Shown here: in pieces, positions 36,686 to 45,640 of the stretch
Layout: the number at the start of each line of letters is the position of its first letter
How positions within the stretch are numbered: the first letter of the stretch is position 1
Assembly (NCBI RefSeq): GCF_015229955.1
Contig: NZ_JAAKYZ010000004.1
Location: 1-64,000, forward strand
Source: Campylobacter concisus
Lineage (GTDB): Bacteria > Campylobacterota > Campylobacteria > Campylobacterales > Campylobacteraceae
Direction: 5' to 3'
Length of the DNA stretch: 64,000 bases
Made by a program: the position numbers and the translations under genes
Notes under the pieces: model-generated
Seen by the model: the letters and a program-made list of their open reading frames with translations, nothing else
Told to the model about the DNA's origin: nothing
Database searches by the model: none

Positions 36686-36718
36686 AAATTTAGCAGCGGT
36701 TGAGCCTTGGCTAAATTT
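36686..36718 (-). promoter_or_regulatory. Inverted repeat in the trpGD leader
   Basis: AAATTTAGC (36686-36694) and GCTAAATTT (36710-36718) pair perfectly around a 15-base loop. The repeat ends just before the AAAGGA ribosome site and lies downstream of a possible -10. No T run follows, so it is not an obvious terminator. It could be an mRNA hairpin near the ribosome site or an operator. Confidence 0.4.
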
Positions 36719-36735
36719 CTATAAATTTAGGCAAA

Positions 36736-36741
36736 ATTATA
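36736..36741 (-). promoter_or_regulatory. Possible -10 of the trp operon
   Basis: Read on the minus strand this is TATAAT, 63 bases before the trpGD TTG and within the 85-base gap after recR. It would place the transcription start just before the inverted repeat at 36686-36718. It is a single-box match only. Confidence 0.45.
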
Positions 36742-36758
36742 ACTAAAAGAAAGTTTAA

Positions 36759-37331
36759 TTAGGCTTTTGTACGGCTTTCGTAGGCTTTTAAAAGTGAAAG
36801 CATGTCGACGTTTTCTAAATTTACACCAGTTGGCACACCTTGAGCGATCTTGCTAAATGAAATTTCACTCAAGCCAAGCTTGTCCTCGACGTAAAGCATA
36901 AGGGCGTCTGAATTTAACCCCGGCGTAAAGGCAAAAACAACCTCTTTTGAGCCATTTTGTTTGATCGCACTTCGCAGCCTCTCTATGGCGTCCTCGTCGA
37001 TCTCGTCAAGCACGAAGTAAAGGCCATTGTAGATGCCATTTTGCTCAAAGACTAGGATGTCTTTTGGACTCTCAACCAGCAATATAACCTCACTATCCCT
37101 GCTCTCGTCGCTACAAATATCACAAATTTCATTTTCACTTAGCCCACCGCAACGCTCACAGCGCTTGATAAATCTAACCGCATCTTCGATATTTTGAGCG
37201 AGCCTTAGCCCTGCAAAGCTATCTTGCATGCAGACAAAATAGGCAAACCTTGCGGCTGATTTTTTACCAACACCAGGGAGCTTTGCAAAAGACTCAGTTA
37301 GCTCGTTAAATTTCTCTAAGCCTCTTTTCAT
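36759..37331 (-). CDS. recR: Recombination mediator RecR
   Basis: 190 residues. A helix-hairpin-helix (LPGVGKKSAARFAY, residues 18-31), a C4 zinc finger (CERCGG...CDICSDE, residues 55-75) and a Toprim domain beginning ILLVESPKD near residue 82 occur in the RecR order. RecR works with RecO/RecF to load RecA at gaps. It overlaps racS by 4 bases (ATGA). The racR-racS-recR order matches C. jejuni. Confidence 0.95.
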   Translation of the reverse strand: MKRGLEKFNELTESFAKLPGVGKKSAARFAYFVCMQDSFAGLRLAQNIEDAVRFIKRCERCGGLSENEICDICSDESRDSEVILLVESPKDILVFEQNGIYNGLYFVLDEIDEDAIERLRSAIKQNGSKEVVFAFTPGLNSDALMLYVEDKLGLSEISFSKIAQGVPTGVNLENVDMLSLLKAYESRTKA

Positions 37332-38584
37332 GCTCGCTTCGCCTTTGATCTAAGTAAAATTTTAAATACATGATAGCCGTCTTCATAGTCATAAACAAGC
37401 TCAAATTTTTGCATCTGACAAATTTGCTCAATGATATAAAGTCCAAGCCCCATACCGCTTCCCGCACTTACCTTGTCACCACGCACAAAGGCTTGTTTGT
37501 AGTAGTCAATCGGATGATTTAGCTTTTTGCCTAAATTTTTAACCGCTATAAATTCGCTATCGCAGATCAAAATAGCCTTTTTATCCTCTGCGTATTTTAG
37601 GGCATTGTCTATCAAATTTTTAATCGCTAAACTAAAAAGCTGAAAATCCACTCTTAAAATGACGTCATCTCTGATATCACAGCTCACTCGCTCTTCAAAT
37701 TTATCAAGCATTAGCATATCTTGCACCTGCTCCAAAATAAGCGAAAAATGGCACTCTTGGTAGTTTAATGCGTAGCTTTTAGAAAGGAGCTGCTCGACCT
37801 TACTAAATTCATTTATTAGCATCTCAAGGCGCTCGAAAACGTTTATGAGCCTCATCTTTTGGGTCTCATTTGCGACCATTTCAGAGACGATCCTGCCCTT
37901 GCCAATCGGAGTCTTTAGCTCATGCATGATCGCACGTAAAAATAGCTGCCTTGAGCGGATGAGCTCTCTAATCTTGCAAACAGCGTTATCAAACTCAACC
38001 GCAACCTGTCCGATCTCGTCTTGCTCGTTTTCATTTAGCCTAGCCGTCATCGCCATTTCCATATTTCCACTGGCAAATTTTCTGATATCTTTACTAAGCC
38101 TTCTAAGTGGTGAAAGACTTCTAAGAACGGAAACATAAAGTGAGATGAGAAGGGCTGAAACTATCAAAAATGCGACCCAAAGCGGGTCATTTACGTGTCT
38201 TGCGTCGTTACTTTCAAGAAGCAGCTGAAAAGATGGATTTTTAATAAGCAAATACAAATCGCCTTTATAATTAACCGATTGCACCACTCCAAGAGGTGTG
38301 TGCTGCGTAAAAACAACAGTCCCGTTTGTAGCTATTGAAGTGGCTAAATTTTTATTTCCAACATACTCTAAGTAAAAATTTTTAAAATAATGCTCCAAAT
38401 CTCTTGGAGGATTTCCGCGTTCATAGAGTGCGACAAGGTAGTTCATCGCACTTATTTGTCTATCCTTTAGTTTTTCTAAAGCGCTTTCTTGCTGAATGTT
38501 TGCAAAAGTTACAAAGAGCAAGCACATCAGCGAGAAAGCTATGGCAAAGATAATAGTTATCTTCGTAGTTATGGAATATTTCAT
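37328..38584 (-). CDS. racS: Sensor histidine kinase RacS
   Basis: 418 residues: membrane segments at about 8-28 and 134-155, a 105-residue periplasmic sensor, HAMP (155-208), DHp with H-box AIMHELKTPIGKG giving His221, and an ATPase domain with SAGSGMGLGLYIIEQ near residue 372. RacRS of C. jejuni controls colonisation and electron-acceptor genes under low oxygen. The ATG overlaps the racR stop by 4 bases. Identity rests on similarity to the Rac pair and on the recR neighbour. Confidence 0.85.
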   Translation of the reverse strand: MKYSITTKITIIFAIAFSLMCLLFVTFANIQQESALEKLKDRQISAMNYLVALYERGNPPRDLEHYFKNFYLEYVGNKNLATSIATNGTVVFTQHTPLGVVQSVNYKGDLYLLIKNPSFQLLLESNDARHVNDPLWVAFLIVSALLISLYVSVLRSLSPLRRLSKDIRKFASGNMEMAMTARLNENEQDEIGQVAVEFDNAVCKIRELIRSRQLFLRAIMHELKTPIGKGRIVSEMVANETQKMRLINVFERLEMLINEFSKVEQLLSKSYALNYQECHFSLILEQVQDMLMLDKFEERVSCDIRDDVILRVDFQLFSLAIKNLIDNALKYAEDKKAILICDSEFIAVKNLGKKLNHPIDYYKQAFVRGDKVSAGSGMGLGLYIIEQICQMQKFELVYDYEDGYHVFKILLRSKAKRA

Positions 38585-39252
38585 CCGATAAGCTTATATC
38601 CTATGCCTCTTACTGAAAATATATGTTTTGGGGCTTTTGAGCTATCACCGATTTTTGATCTAAGGCGTCCGATAATAACATCTAAGCTCTTTGAATCTTT
38701 ATCTTTTAGGCTTTTGCAATTATAAACTAGCTGTTCGCGTGATACTGAAAAGCTGTGTTGCTTAATGAGATAAGTTAAAATTTCATACTCAGCTGGAGTA
38801 AGTGCCAATGGCTCATTGTTAAAGTAAATTTCGTGACGTTTATCATCGATCCTAAATGCGCTATCAACGACCTCTTCTTGTACTTCATTTGTCTTTTTAT
38901 ATCTTCTTATAAGACTTGTGATACGAGCATACATCTCTTTTGGATCGTATGGTTTTGGCAAATAATCATCAGCACCAAGCTGAAGTCCAACAACCTTGTC
39001 ACTAATATCGCTTCTAGCTGAGCTTATGATGATAGGGATGTCATATTTTTGGCGAATTTCTTTACAAACCTCAAGCCCATCAATGCCCGGTAAAGTAAGA
39101 TCAAGTATTAACAAATCATAGTTTTTTATCCCAGCGCTAAGCCCTAAATAAGGGTCCTCAAAATTCGTAACTTTTATATTAAAACTATCAAGATATTCAG
39201 ATAAAATTTGTGCAAATTCTGGATCGTCTTCTATCATTAAAACATTAACCAT
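38581..39252 (-). CDS. racR: OmpR-family response regulator RacR
   Basis: 223 residues with an intact receiver: acidic pair Asp9-Asp10, phospho-acceptor Asp51 in LILDLTLPG and KPYDPKEMYAR giving the Lys. The winged-helix part follows (about 125-220, SLDVIIGRLRSKIG and FSVRGIGYKL). The opening VNVLMIEDDPEFAQ is as in C. jejuni RacR. It is transcribed divergently from dnaJ with 122 bases between them, as in C. jejuni, where RacR influences dnaJ expression. Confidence 0.88.
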   Translation of the reverse strand: MVNVLMIEDDPEFAQILSEYLDSFNIKVTNFEDPYLGLSAGIKNYDLLILDLTLPGIDGLEVCKEIRQKYDIPIIISSARSDISDKVVGLQLGADDYLPKPYDPKEMYARITSLIRRYKKTNEVQEEVVDSAFRIDDKRHEIYFNNEPLALTPAEYEILTYLIKQHSFSVSREQLVYNCKSLKDKDSKSLDVIIGRLRSKIGDSSKAPKHIFSVRGIGYKLIG

Positions 39253-39331
39253 GAATTATCCTTTTTATTAAAAATAGTAGAGATTATACGGCAAAAATGT
39301 AAATTCTTTTTTAAATTTAAACTTTTTTGGG

Positions 39332-39337
39332 TAAAAT
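39332..39337 (+). promoter_or_regulatory. Possible -10 of dnaJ
   Basis: TAAAAT preceded by a T run and GGG, 37 bases before the dnaJ GTG, in the 122-base divergent gap shared with racR. It is a reasonable genus-type -10. A RacR site could be here but I cannot define it. Confidence 0.4.
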
Positions 39338-39374
39338 CCCATATTTAAAATAAGCTTAATTAACAAGGAAAAAT

Positions 39375-40517
39375 GTGGAATTTGACTATTACGAAATCCT
39401 TGAAATTTCAAGAAATGCAAGCGGAGATGAGATCAAAAAAGCCTTTAGAAGGCTTGCTTTAAAATATCATCCAGATAGAAATTCTGGCGACAAAGAGGCT
39501 GAACTAAAATTTAAACAGATAAATGAAGCTTATCAAGTTTTAAGCGACGAACAAAAACGCTCTATCTACGACAGATACGGCAAAGAAGGCCTTGAGGGTC
39601 GATTTGGTAGCGGTGGTGGATTTAGTGCCGATTTTGATCTTTCAGATATTTTTGACTCATTTTTTGGTGGCGGTTTTGCAAGTAGTTCTAGGCAGAGAAA
39701 AAGATACTCTGAAAAATACTCAGCCGATCTTGAAATTCCTATAAATTTGGAGTTTAACGAAGCTATTTTTGGTTGCGAAAAAGAGATAAAATTTGATCAA
39801 AAAGTGCCTTGCCCAACATGCAATGCAACTGGCAGTAAAGATGGCAAGAGTAAGACATGCCAGCACTGTGGCGGAAGTGGCAGGATAACACGCGGAAATG
39901 GCTTTATGAATATCGTCCAAGAGTGCCCATATTGCCACGGAAGCGGTGAAGTAATAAGCGAGCCATGCCCTGATTGTAACGCAAAAGCTTATAAAATCCA
40001 GCAACAAACTGTAAAGATTACCATCCCTGAAGGTGTTGATAGCGGTATGAGAATGAGAGTAGCTGGCAAAGGCAATATCGGCACAAACGGTATTCAAGGC
40101 GATCTTTATGTAAGTATAAACGTAAAAGAAGATAAGCATTTTATTCGTCACAACGACGATGTTTATCTAGAAATTCCTGTCTTTTTCACGCAAGCTATAC
40201 TTGGCGAAAGTATAAAAATTCCAACTCTTCGAGGAGAAACTGAGCTAAAACTACCTATTGGAGCAAAAGATAAGCAGCAATTTATCTTTGAAAATGAAGG
40301 TATTAAAAGCGTAAATTCGCGTAAAAAAGGTAGGCTCGTAGCACAAATTTCTATTCAAACGCCTGAAAAACTAAGCGATGAGCAAAAGGAGCTTTTAAAT
40401 AAGCTTCAAGCTAGCTTTGGTATAGAATCGGGCAAATCAAATACTGATGAAAGCGTCTTTGATAAGATAAAAAGCTGGTTTAAAGGCGATGAGCCAAAGA
40501 AGAAAAAGAAAAAATAA
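39375..40517 (+). CDS. dnaJ: Chaperone protein DnaJ
   Basis: Full type I J-protein of 380 residues: J domain with HPD at residues 32-34, Gly/Phe-rich region (80-110), a zinc domain with four CxxCxGxG-type repeats ([32 protein letters not shown]; the last lacks the glycines), and the C-terminal substrate domain. It stimulates DnaK and holds unfolded clients. The start is GTG at 39375 with AAGGA six bases upstream. An overlapping ATG two bases earlier is out of frame. The tail is Lys-rich. Confidence 0.95.
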   Translation: MEFDYYEILEISRNASGDEIKKAFRRLALKYHPDRNSGDKEAELKFKQINEAYQVLSDEQKRSIYDRYGKEGLEGRFGSGGGFSADFDLSDIFDSFFGGGFASSSRQRKRYSEKYSADLEIPINLEFNEAIFGCEKEIKFDQKVPCPTCNATGSKDGKSKTCQHCGGSGRITRGNGFMNIVQECPYCHGSGEVISEPCPDCNAKAYKIQQQTVKITIPEGVDSGMRMRVAGKGNIGTNGIQGDLYVSINVKEDKHFIRHNDDVYLEIPVFFTQAILGESIKIPTLRGETELKLPIGAKDKQQFIFENEGIKSVNSRKKGRLVAQISIQTPEKLSDEQKELLNKLQASFGIESGKSNTDESVFDKIKSWFKGDEPKKKKKK

Positions 40518-40522
40518 ATTTA

Positions 40523-40554
40523 AATTTGTGACGTTAAATTTGACGTCACAAATT
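40523..40554. terminator. 12-bp perfect hairpin after dnaJ
   Basis: AATTTGTGACGT (40523-40534) pairs with ACGTCACAAATT (40543-40554) around an 8-base loop, starting 6 bases after the dnaJ stop and followed by CTTTC. It lies between convergent dnaJ and pyk and is a likely terminator. The remaining 180 bases to the pyk stop show no gene. Confidence 0.6.
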
Positions 40555-40734
40555 CTTTCAAAATAAATTTTATATATCCTAATTTTTACAAGTAAATTTC
40601 ACACAAATTTTAAAATTTCATGAGCGAGTAATTTCGGCTCTAAAATTTGAGCTAAACAAAAAGCAAAGACAAATTTTAGCAGTCAATTCTTACGAGCAAG
40701 CAAAATTTTAAAATTTGCAAGAGAGTATATAAAT

Positions 40735-42186
40735 TTACTCAGTTGCAAGCTCCAAATAATAATCAAGCTGATCGCGCCTGATGATACGTATAAGGTTCGT
40801 GCTACCCTCAACGCCCGTAGGGTGACCGGCAGTGACAAGATAGGTCTTGTCGTGTTCAACATATCTCTCTTCATACGCCTTTTTCATGACGTTTGCTAAA
40901 AGTGAGCTAAGTTTTGTTTTTTCTAGTACAAGTGCTGGCGTAACACCCCAAGCGAGAGTAAGTATATGTGCTGTTTGCTCATCGTGAGCGACTGCAATGA
41001 TGTCAATGTTTGTGCGGTTTCTAGCTAATTTTATAGCCGATTTTCCTGAGCCAGTGATTGAGATTAATGCATCTGCTTTTATGCGAACAGCAAGAGATGC
41101 GGCGCTACTTGCCACCATATCAGTTTCGTCAAAAAAGTCAAACTCATCAAATTTATTATATGGATAGATGCTTTGAGTTTGGATGATCGTTTTACTCATC
41201 GCCTCCACGACCGCGACTGGGTTTTTACCTATCGCGCTCTCCTCGCTTAGCATAACAGCATCAGTACCGTCTAGCACGGCATTTGCCACGTCGCTGATCT
41301 CCGCTCTTGTGGCAGTCTCATGCTCTGCCATGCTTAGCATCATCTGAGTTGCTGTGATGACTGGCTTGCTTGCTGCATTTGCTTTTTTGATGATGAGCTT
41401 TTGGATAGTTGGAACCCTATAAAATGGCACTTCTATGCCAAGATCGCCACGAGCTACCATGATACCATCACTCTTTGCAATGATGTCGTCTATATTTTCA
41501 ACCGCGTCAAATTTCTCGATCTTAGATAAAACAGCAGCTCTTGAGCCAAATTCTTTTAAGATATTTTTTGCTTTTATTACGTCATTTGCATCTTGCACGA
41601 AGCTAATAGCGACAAAATTTACGCCATGCTTTGCGCCAAATTTCATATCTTCTTTATCTTTTGGTGTGATGATCTCTATACCAAGAGCTGTATTTGGGAA
41701 ATTTACGCCTTTGTTTGAGTTTAAAATTCCATCATTTTCAATGATAGTTTTTACTATTTCTTTACCTTCACTAACGACCTTTGCTCTTATAGAGCCATCA
41801 TAGAGATAGACATACTCGCCAACCTTTAGCATTGGCAAAATTTGAGGCTGATTTAGGCTTACTTTATATACTCCCTTCTCGACTTTTTCACCTACGATAT
41901 CATCTGCGTAAATACTTAGTTCATCGCCAGCTTGTAGATAAAATGGCTCACTAAGCTTGCCAACTCTGATCTTTGGACCGCAGATATCTTGTAAAATTCC
42001 TATTCTCTTATTTAGCTTTTTTTCGATATTTCTTATCTTGTCAATGTTTGATTTATGGTATTCGTGTGTCCCATGGCTAAAATTTAAACGAAAGACATTA
42101 ACACCCGCTTTTACCATCGCTTCCATTGTCTCTTCATTATCACTTGCTGGCCCCAAAGTAGCTACGATTTTTGTCTTTTTTATCAT
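40735..42186 (-). CDS. pyk: Pyruvate kinase
   Basis: Converts phosphoenolpyruvate and ADP to pyruvate and ATP. The N-terminus IKKTKIVATLGPAS is the family opening. NFSHGTHEYH follows near residue 39. GIMVARGDLGIEV near residue 265 and ATQMMLSM near residue 304 hold the Mg and PEP site. I start at the ATG at 42186 (483 residues, normal); upstream in-frame codons would add a non-conserved tail. The gene stands alone, divergent from the TRAP binding protein. Campylobacter lacks classic phosphofructokinase, so the enzyme probably serves amino acid and gluconeogenic metabolism. Confidence 0.95.
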   Translation of the reverse strand: MIKKTKIVATLGPASDNEETMEAMVKAGVNVFRLNFSHGTHEYHKSNIDKIRNIEKKLNKRIGILQDICGPKIRVGKLSEPFYLQAGDELSIYADDIVGEKVEKGVYKVSLNQPQILPMLKVGEYVYLYDGSIRAKVVSEGKEIVKTIIENDGILNSNKGVNFPNTALGIEIITPKDKEDMKFGAKHGVNFVAISFVQDANDVIKAKNILKEFGSRAAVLSKIEKFDAVENIDDIIAKSDGIMVARGDLGIEVPFYRVPTIQKLIIKKANAASKPVITATQMMLSMAEHETATRAEISDVANAVLDGTDAVMLSEESAIGKNPVAVVEAMSKTIIQTQSIYPYNKFDEFDFFDETDMVASSAASLAVRIKADALISITGSGKSAIKLARNRTNIDIIAVAHDEQTAHILTLAWGVTPALVLEKTKLSSLLANVMKKAYEERYVEHDKTYLVTAGHPTGVEGSTNLIRIIRRDQLDYYLELATE

Positions 42187-42214
42187 TTTATGCCCCATAA
42201 ATTTGATTTTTGCG

Positions 42215-42220
42215 ATTATA
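42215..42220 (-). promoter_or_regulatory. Extended -10 of pyk
   Basis: Minus-strand TGTTATAAT, an extended -10, lies 29 bases before the pyk ATG, within the short divergent region shared with the TRAP protein gene. Confidence 0.55.
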
Positions 42221-42246
42221 ACACATTTTAATAATGTAATTTTTTG

Positions 42247-42252
42247 TATAAT
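42247..42252 (+). promoter_or_regulatory. -10 of the TRAP binding protein gene
   Basis: TATAAT preceded by TTTTTTG, 25 bases before the ATG at 42277. With the pyk -10 at 42215-42220 the two promoters lie back to back, so one bound protein could affect both genes. Confidence 0.55.
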
Positions 42253-42276
42253 AGGCAAAATTTTAAAGGAGAAGAT

Positions 42277-43332
42277 ATGAATAAATTTTTATTAGCGTCT
42301 CTTGGTTTGGCAGCTGTTGCTTGCGTTGCTATGGGAGATGATAAAGTTTATAAGCTAAAGCTTGCTAGCTCATGGGAGAGCACTATGCCAGTGCTTGGTG
42401 ATGTACCAAAAGAGCTAAAGGATAAAGTTGAAAAGATGAGTAATGGCAGACTTGAGCTAAGGATTGATTATCCATCAAAGCATAAATCACCTTTTGCGAT
42501 GCTTGATTTTGCTAAAAGTGGTCAATACGACATTACCTACACAAGTAGCTATTATTATAAAGGCAAAGATGCTAAAACTATATTTTTTACAGCAACTCCA
42601 TTTATGATGAATACTGATGAGCAAACAGCTTGGTATGAATTTGGCGGTGGCAAGGAGCTTGAGGCAAAAGTTTACGATCCATACAATATCAAAATTTTTA
42701 GAGCTGGAAATACCGGCATGCAAATGGGTGGCTGGTTTAAAAAAGAAATAAAATCATTAGATGATATCAAAGGCTTAAAGATAAGAATTCCGGGCTTTGG
42801 TGGTGAAATTTACGCTAAACTTGGCGCTAACATTAACACTATCCCAACTGGTGAGCTTTACATGGCTCTTGAGATGGGAACGATCGACTCAGTCGAATGG
42901 GTAAGCCCAGCTTATGACATGGCACTTGGCTTTCACAAAGTGGCAAAATACTACTACACAGGCTGGCAAGAGCCAAACGGTGAAACTCAATTTTTCTTTA
43001 ATAAAAAATCATACGAGAAGCTTCCAGATGACCTAAAAGCGATCTTTGAAGCAGCTGCAGCAGAAGTAGCAAGAGATGCAAATACAAAAGTATTTTATTC
43101 AAATGTCGAGTACTGGGATAAAATGAAAAGCGAGTATCCAGACATCCAAGTAAAATCTTTCCCACCAGAAGTAATCGCGGCTCTTAAAAAAGCCACAAAT
43201 GAGCTTCTTGATGAAGAGAGTGCTAAAGATCCGTTATTTAAAGAGATCGTTGAGTCTCAAAGAGCTTTCCTTAAAAAAGCAAGAGAATGGACTAAAATTT
43301 CAGACTACGCTTATATCAAAACAAACGAATAG
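42277..43332 (+). CDS. TRAP transporter substrate-binding protein (DctP family)
   Basis: A 351-residue periplasmic solute-binding protein with a signal peptide (residues 1-20). GLKIRIPGFGGEIY near residue 166 carries the conserved Arg that binds a carboxylate, and ALEMGTIDSVEWVSPAYD near residue 199 is typical of the TakP/alpha-keto-acid branch. The ATG at 42277 follows AAAGGAG; a TTG at 42244 is too far upstream. No DctQ/DctM membrane genes adjoin it: the next gene is convergent aroE, and a strong terminator ends the transcript. The ligand is unknown. Confidence 0.88.
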   Translation: MNKFLLASLGLAAVACVAMGDDKVYKLKLASSWESTMPVLGDVPKELKDKVEKMSNGRLELRIDYPSKHKSPFAMLDFAKSGQYDITYTSSYYYKGKDAKTIFFTATPFMMNTDEQTAWYEFGGGKELEAKVYDPYNIKIFRAGNTGMQMGGWFKKEIKSLDDIKGLKIRIPGFGGEIYAKLGANINTIPTGELYMALEMGTIDSVEWVSPAYDMALGFHKVAKYYYTGWQEPNGETQFFFNKKSYEKLPDDLKAIFEAAAAEVARDANTKVFYSNVEYWDKMKSEYPDIQVKSFPPEVIAALKKATNELLDEESAKDPLFKEIVESQRAFLKKAREWTKISDYAYIKTNE

Positions 43333-43340
43333 TAAAATTT

Positions 43341-43364
43341 AGCAGGGATTTTCCCTGCTTTTTA
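43341..43364 (+). terminator. Rho-independent terminator
   Basis: AGCAGGGA (43341-43348) pairs with TCCCTGCT (43352-43359) around TTT and is followed by five T. It is a textbook intrinsic terminator just after the TRAP protein stop. Confidence 0.9.
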
Positions 43365-43453
43365 TATTTACTCCAATTACTTTCAATAAAAATTTTAATC
43401 AAAATGTTTTTATACAAGCCATAAATTTTTACAAAAATAAATACTGGCGGCTA

Positions 43454-44242
43454 TTATAGATAGAAAATTTCTCTCATTGAGCGCTCTATCTTTGACTCAT
43501 CGAGTGTATTGTTAAAAAATAAATTTAGTGCTAAGACCGCTTGATATAAAAGCATATCGGCACCATCTTTTACACCAAGGCTGCTTTGCTTGGCCATTTC
43601 TAAAAATGGTGTTTGCTTACCATAAATCACATCAAATGCGAATTTAGCATCTTTAAAAATGCTTTTTAAAATTTCTTTAGGTGCTGGTAGAAAATCATCC
43701 TTTAAACCAGCAGAGGTCGAGTTAATGACTAGATCAAATTTTTGCTCTTCATAGTTATCCCAACTAAAGCATTTGTACTCATCTTTAAATTTCCCAAGCC
43801 TATCTTTGCTTCTATTTAGTATGCAAACATCAACGCCTTGTTCTTTTAATGCATAAGTTATGGCATTTGCAGTACCGCCAGCTCCAAGAACAATAGCTTT
43901 TTTTACATCTTTAAAATTTTTTATTGCCTTTAAAAACCCGGGCGCATCTGTATTGTATGCATAAATTTTGTCATTTTTAAGCACAAGCGTATTTGCAGAG
44001 CCTATTTTACGAGCTATATCTGAAGCTTCATCGGCTAAATTTAAAGCCCACTCTTTATGTGGAAGAGTTACGTTTGCACCGTTTAATTTTAAGGATTTAA
44101 ATTTATTGATTAATTCGCTACCATCTTTTAACAAGACCCTTGCATAAAGTGCTTTTAAGCCCAGGTCTGCAATGGCTTTATTGTGCAGCCTCGGAGATAC
44201 CGAGTGAGCTATTGGATCTCCAAAGACTGCGAATGTTTTCAT
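43454..44242 (-). CDS. aroE: Shikimate dehydrogenase
   Basis: NADPH-dependent reduction of 3-dehydroshikimate in aromatic amino acid synthesis. Substrate loop HSVSPRLHNKAI (residues 13-24), catalytic Lys in NVTLPHKEW near residue 62, and the Rossmann glycine loop GAGGTANAI near residue 120 are all intact. Its 262 residues are normal. It overlaps the SPOR protein gene by 4 bases and is the last gene of the gatC-to-aroE minus-strand run. Confidence 0.95.
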   Translation of the reverse strand: MKTFAVFGDPIAHSVSPRLHNKAIADLGLKALYARVLLKDGSELINKFKSLKLNGANVTLPHKEWALNLADEASDIARKIGSANTLVLKNDKIYAYNTDAPGFLKAIKNFKDVKKAIVLGAGGTANAITYALKEQGVDVCILNRSKDRLGKFKDEYKCFSWDNYEEQKFDLVINSTSAGLKDDFLPAPKEILKSIFKDAKFAFDVIYGKQTPFLEMAKQSSLGVKDGADMLLYQAVLALNLFFNNTLDESKIERSMREIFYL

Positions 44243-45084
44243 TTTGCTCTAAAGATAAAAGCGTCTTTATTGATATCTTTTCTAATATCACCTACTGCTT
44301 TTTGAAGCGTTTTTTCATCAAATGGACCAACTAAAATTTTAGTCAGTTCACCAACTTTTATAGTCTTGTAGCTATATCCCTTAGCAGCGATCTTCTTCAT
44401 ATATTCAGCATTTGGATTAAATTTACTAGTCACAAATACTTGAACATAAGAGCCTTTTGTGGCAGGTTCAGTTTTAGCTACTTCAGCTTTTTTGTCCGTT
44501 TTTTCTATTTTGGTTTCAGCTTTTTTTTCAATCTTTTTATCTACTTTATTTTCAGTCTTAGCTGGTTTTGCCTCACTCTTTTTATCAGTAGCTGCTACTT
44601 TTTCGACTTTTTTAACTGGAGCATCTACCTTTGTCTCAGTTTTTTTTGCTGGTATTTCAGCAGGCTTTTCGATAGGCTTAACTATCTCTTTTGGCTCTTC
44701 AGTTTTAGAAACAGGCTTATTGTTTTCTTTATCTTTTAGCTTTTTGATCATATCTTCAAATTCATCTTGTTGCTTATTTTCAGGCACGATCGGTACTTGC
44801 TCAAAGAGCTGTGTATCGCCTTTTTTATTGTCTGAATTTGTATCAGCTATCGGAGCTTGTCTATCTACTGGCTGCTCAGCTGGTACTGGAGGAAGCACTA
44901 GTCTTGAATCAGCTTCATTTTGCGCTTGTGAAGGATCGCTTGAATTTACTAGCTTCATAGCCACTACAATAATCAAAAAAAGTATAATAAGAGCTGCTAT
45001 AAATATAAGAAGTTTTTTTAGCTTCAATCCTCTTGCGTCATCATCTCTTTCTAAAAGAATATCTTTTAACTCATCGTTTTCCAC
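44239..45084 (-). CDS. SPOR domain membrane protein
   Basis: 281 residues: short cytoplasmic N-terminus, one membrane helix (24-46), a long Lys/Glu/Pro/Ala linker (about 60-205) built of repeated KKxE blocks, and a C-terminal SPOR domain (GSYVQVFVTSKF near residue 211 to ILVGPFDEKTLQ). SPOR domains bind glycan strands lacking stem peptides at the division site. The GTG start is supported by AAGGAT six bases upstream. It occupies the same position as the C. jejuni SPOR-like gene next to aroE. A cell-division or envelope role is inferred. Confidence 0.8.
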   Translation of the reverse strand: MENDELKDILLERDDDARGLKLKKLLIFIAALIILFLIIVVAMKLVNSSDPSQAQNEADSRLVLPPVPAEQPVDRQAPIADTNSDNKKGDTQLFEQVPIVPENKQQDEFEDMIKKLKDKENNKPVSKTEEPKEIVKPIEKPAEIPAKKTETKVDAPVKKVEKVAATDKKSEAKPAKTENKVDKKIEKKAETKIEKTDKKAEVAKTEPATKGSYVQVFVTSKFNPNAEYMKKIAAKGYSYKTIKVGELTKILVGPFDEKTLQKAVGDIRKDINKDAFIFRAK

Positions 45085-45097
45085 TTTTTATCCTTAA

Positions 45098-45640
45098 TTA
45101 CATATATTTTGACCAACTTGCCCCGCGCTCTTTTTGATAGAGTTTATAAGGTAAAGTTAGTATGTTAAATTCTTTTGGCATATCGATATTTGGAAACATC
45201 CTCCACTCTTTAGGCAGCTTCTGTGAAAGCTTTGCGTTGAGCATATTTGCTAGCTGGCAAGCCTCATTTAGCGTGGTGTGGCCTTTATGCACATAAAGAT
45301 GCAGATGTCCTGGCGTCTTACTCTCGTAGGCTGTAAAATTTATAAATCCCTCTTCTCTTAAAAGAAGCTGTGCTTTATGCCAAAATCTATCTGGGGTTCT
45401 GCCGTTATAGTCAAAGACTATATTTTCAACTTTATCGTATGCATTTATTAAAGAGTGCGCGATAACAGCCTTGCCCTCTTCATGCTCTTTCATGACACTA
45501 TAAGTTAGTGGCTCGTTGATCTTTTCAAATTTATCAAAGAAAATTTTGCCTCTGTATTCTATTTTATTAACGATCGTATCACGCTTAATATAGTAGTGAG
45601 TTGTAATAATCTTTATAAGTGCCGTATCAATACTTTGCAT
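45098..45640 (-). CDS. DUF1882 family protein
   Basis: 180 residues, soluble, no signal peptide. It corresponds in position and size to the uncharacterised protein beside glyA in C. jejuni and H. pylori (HP0184, DUF1882, known from structural genomics). A central [15 protein letters not shown] and a [13 protein letters not shown] segment are the most striking parts, the latter with three His that could bind metal. The ATG shares a base with the glyA stop (TGATG), so it is translationally coupled. Function is unknown. Confidence 0.7.
   Translation of the reverse strand: MQSIDTALIKIITTHYYIKRDTIVNKIEYRGKIFFDKFEKINEPLTYSVMKEHEEGKAVIAHSLINAYDKVENIVFDYNGRTPDRFWHKAQLLLREEGFINFTAYESKTPGHLHLYVHKGHTTLNEACQLANMLNAKLSQKLPKEWRMFPNIDMPKEFNILTLPYKLYQKERGASWSKYM

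Noticed and set aside
39720-40151. Minus-strand frame of 143 codons inside dnaJ
   Set aside because: It lies wholly opposite the zinc domain of DnaJ, has no family features and no ribosome site.
42187-42258. 24-codon N-terminal extension of pyruvate kinase
   Set aside because: The family begins at IKKTKIVATLGP, and the extension would cross the pyk promoter and the divergent promoter.
44459-45097. Plus-strand open frame of 212 codons opposite the SPOR gene
   Set aside because: It is a mirror of the Lys/Glu/Pro-rich linker of the minus-strand SPOR protein. It gives a low-complexity Ser/Phe protein with no ribosome site.
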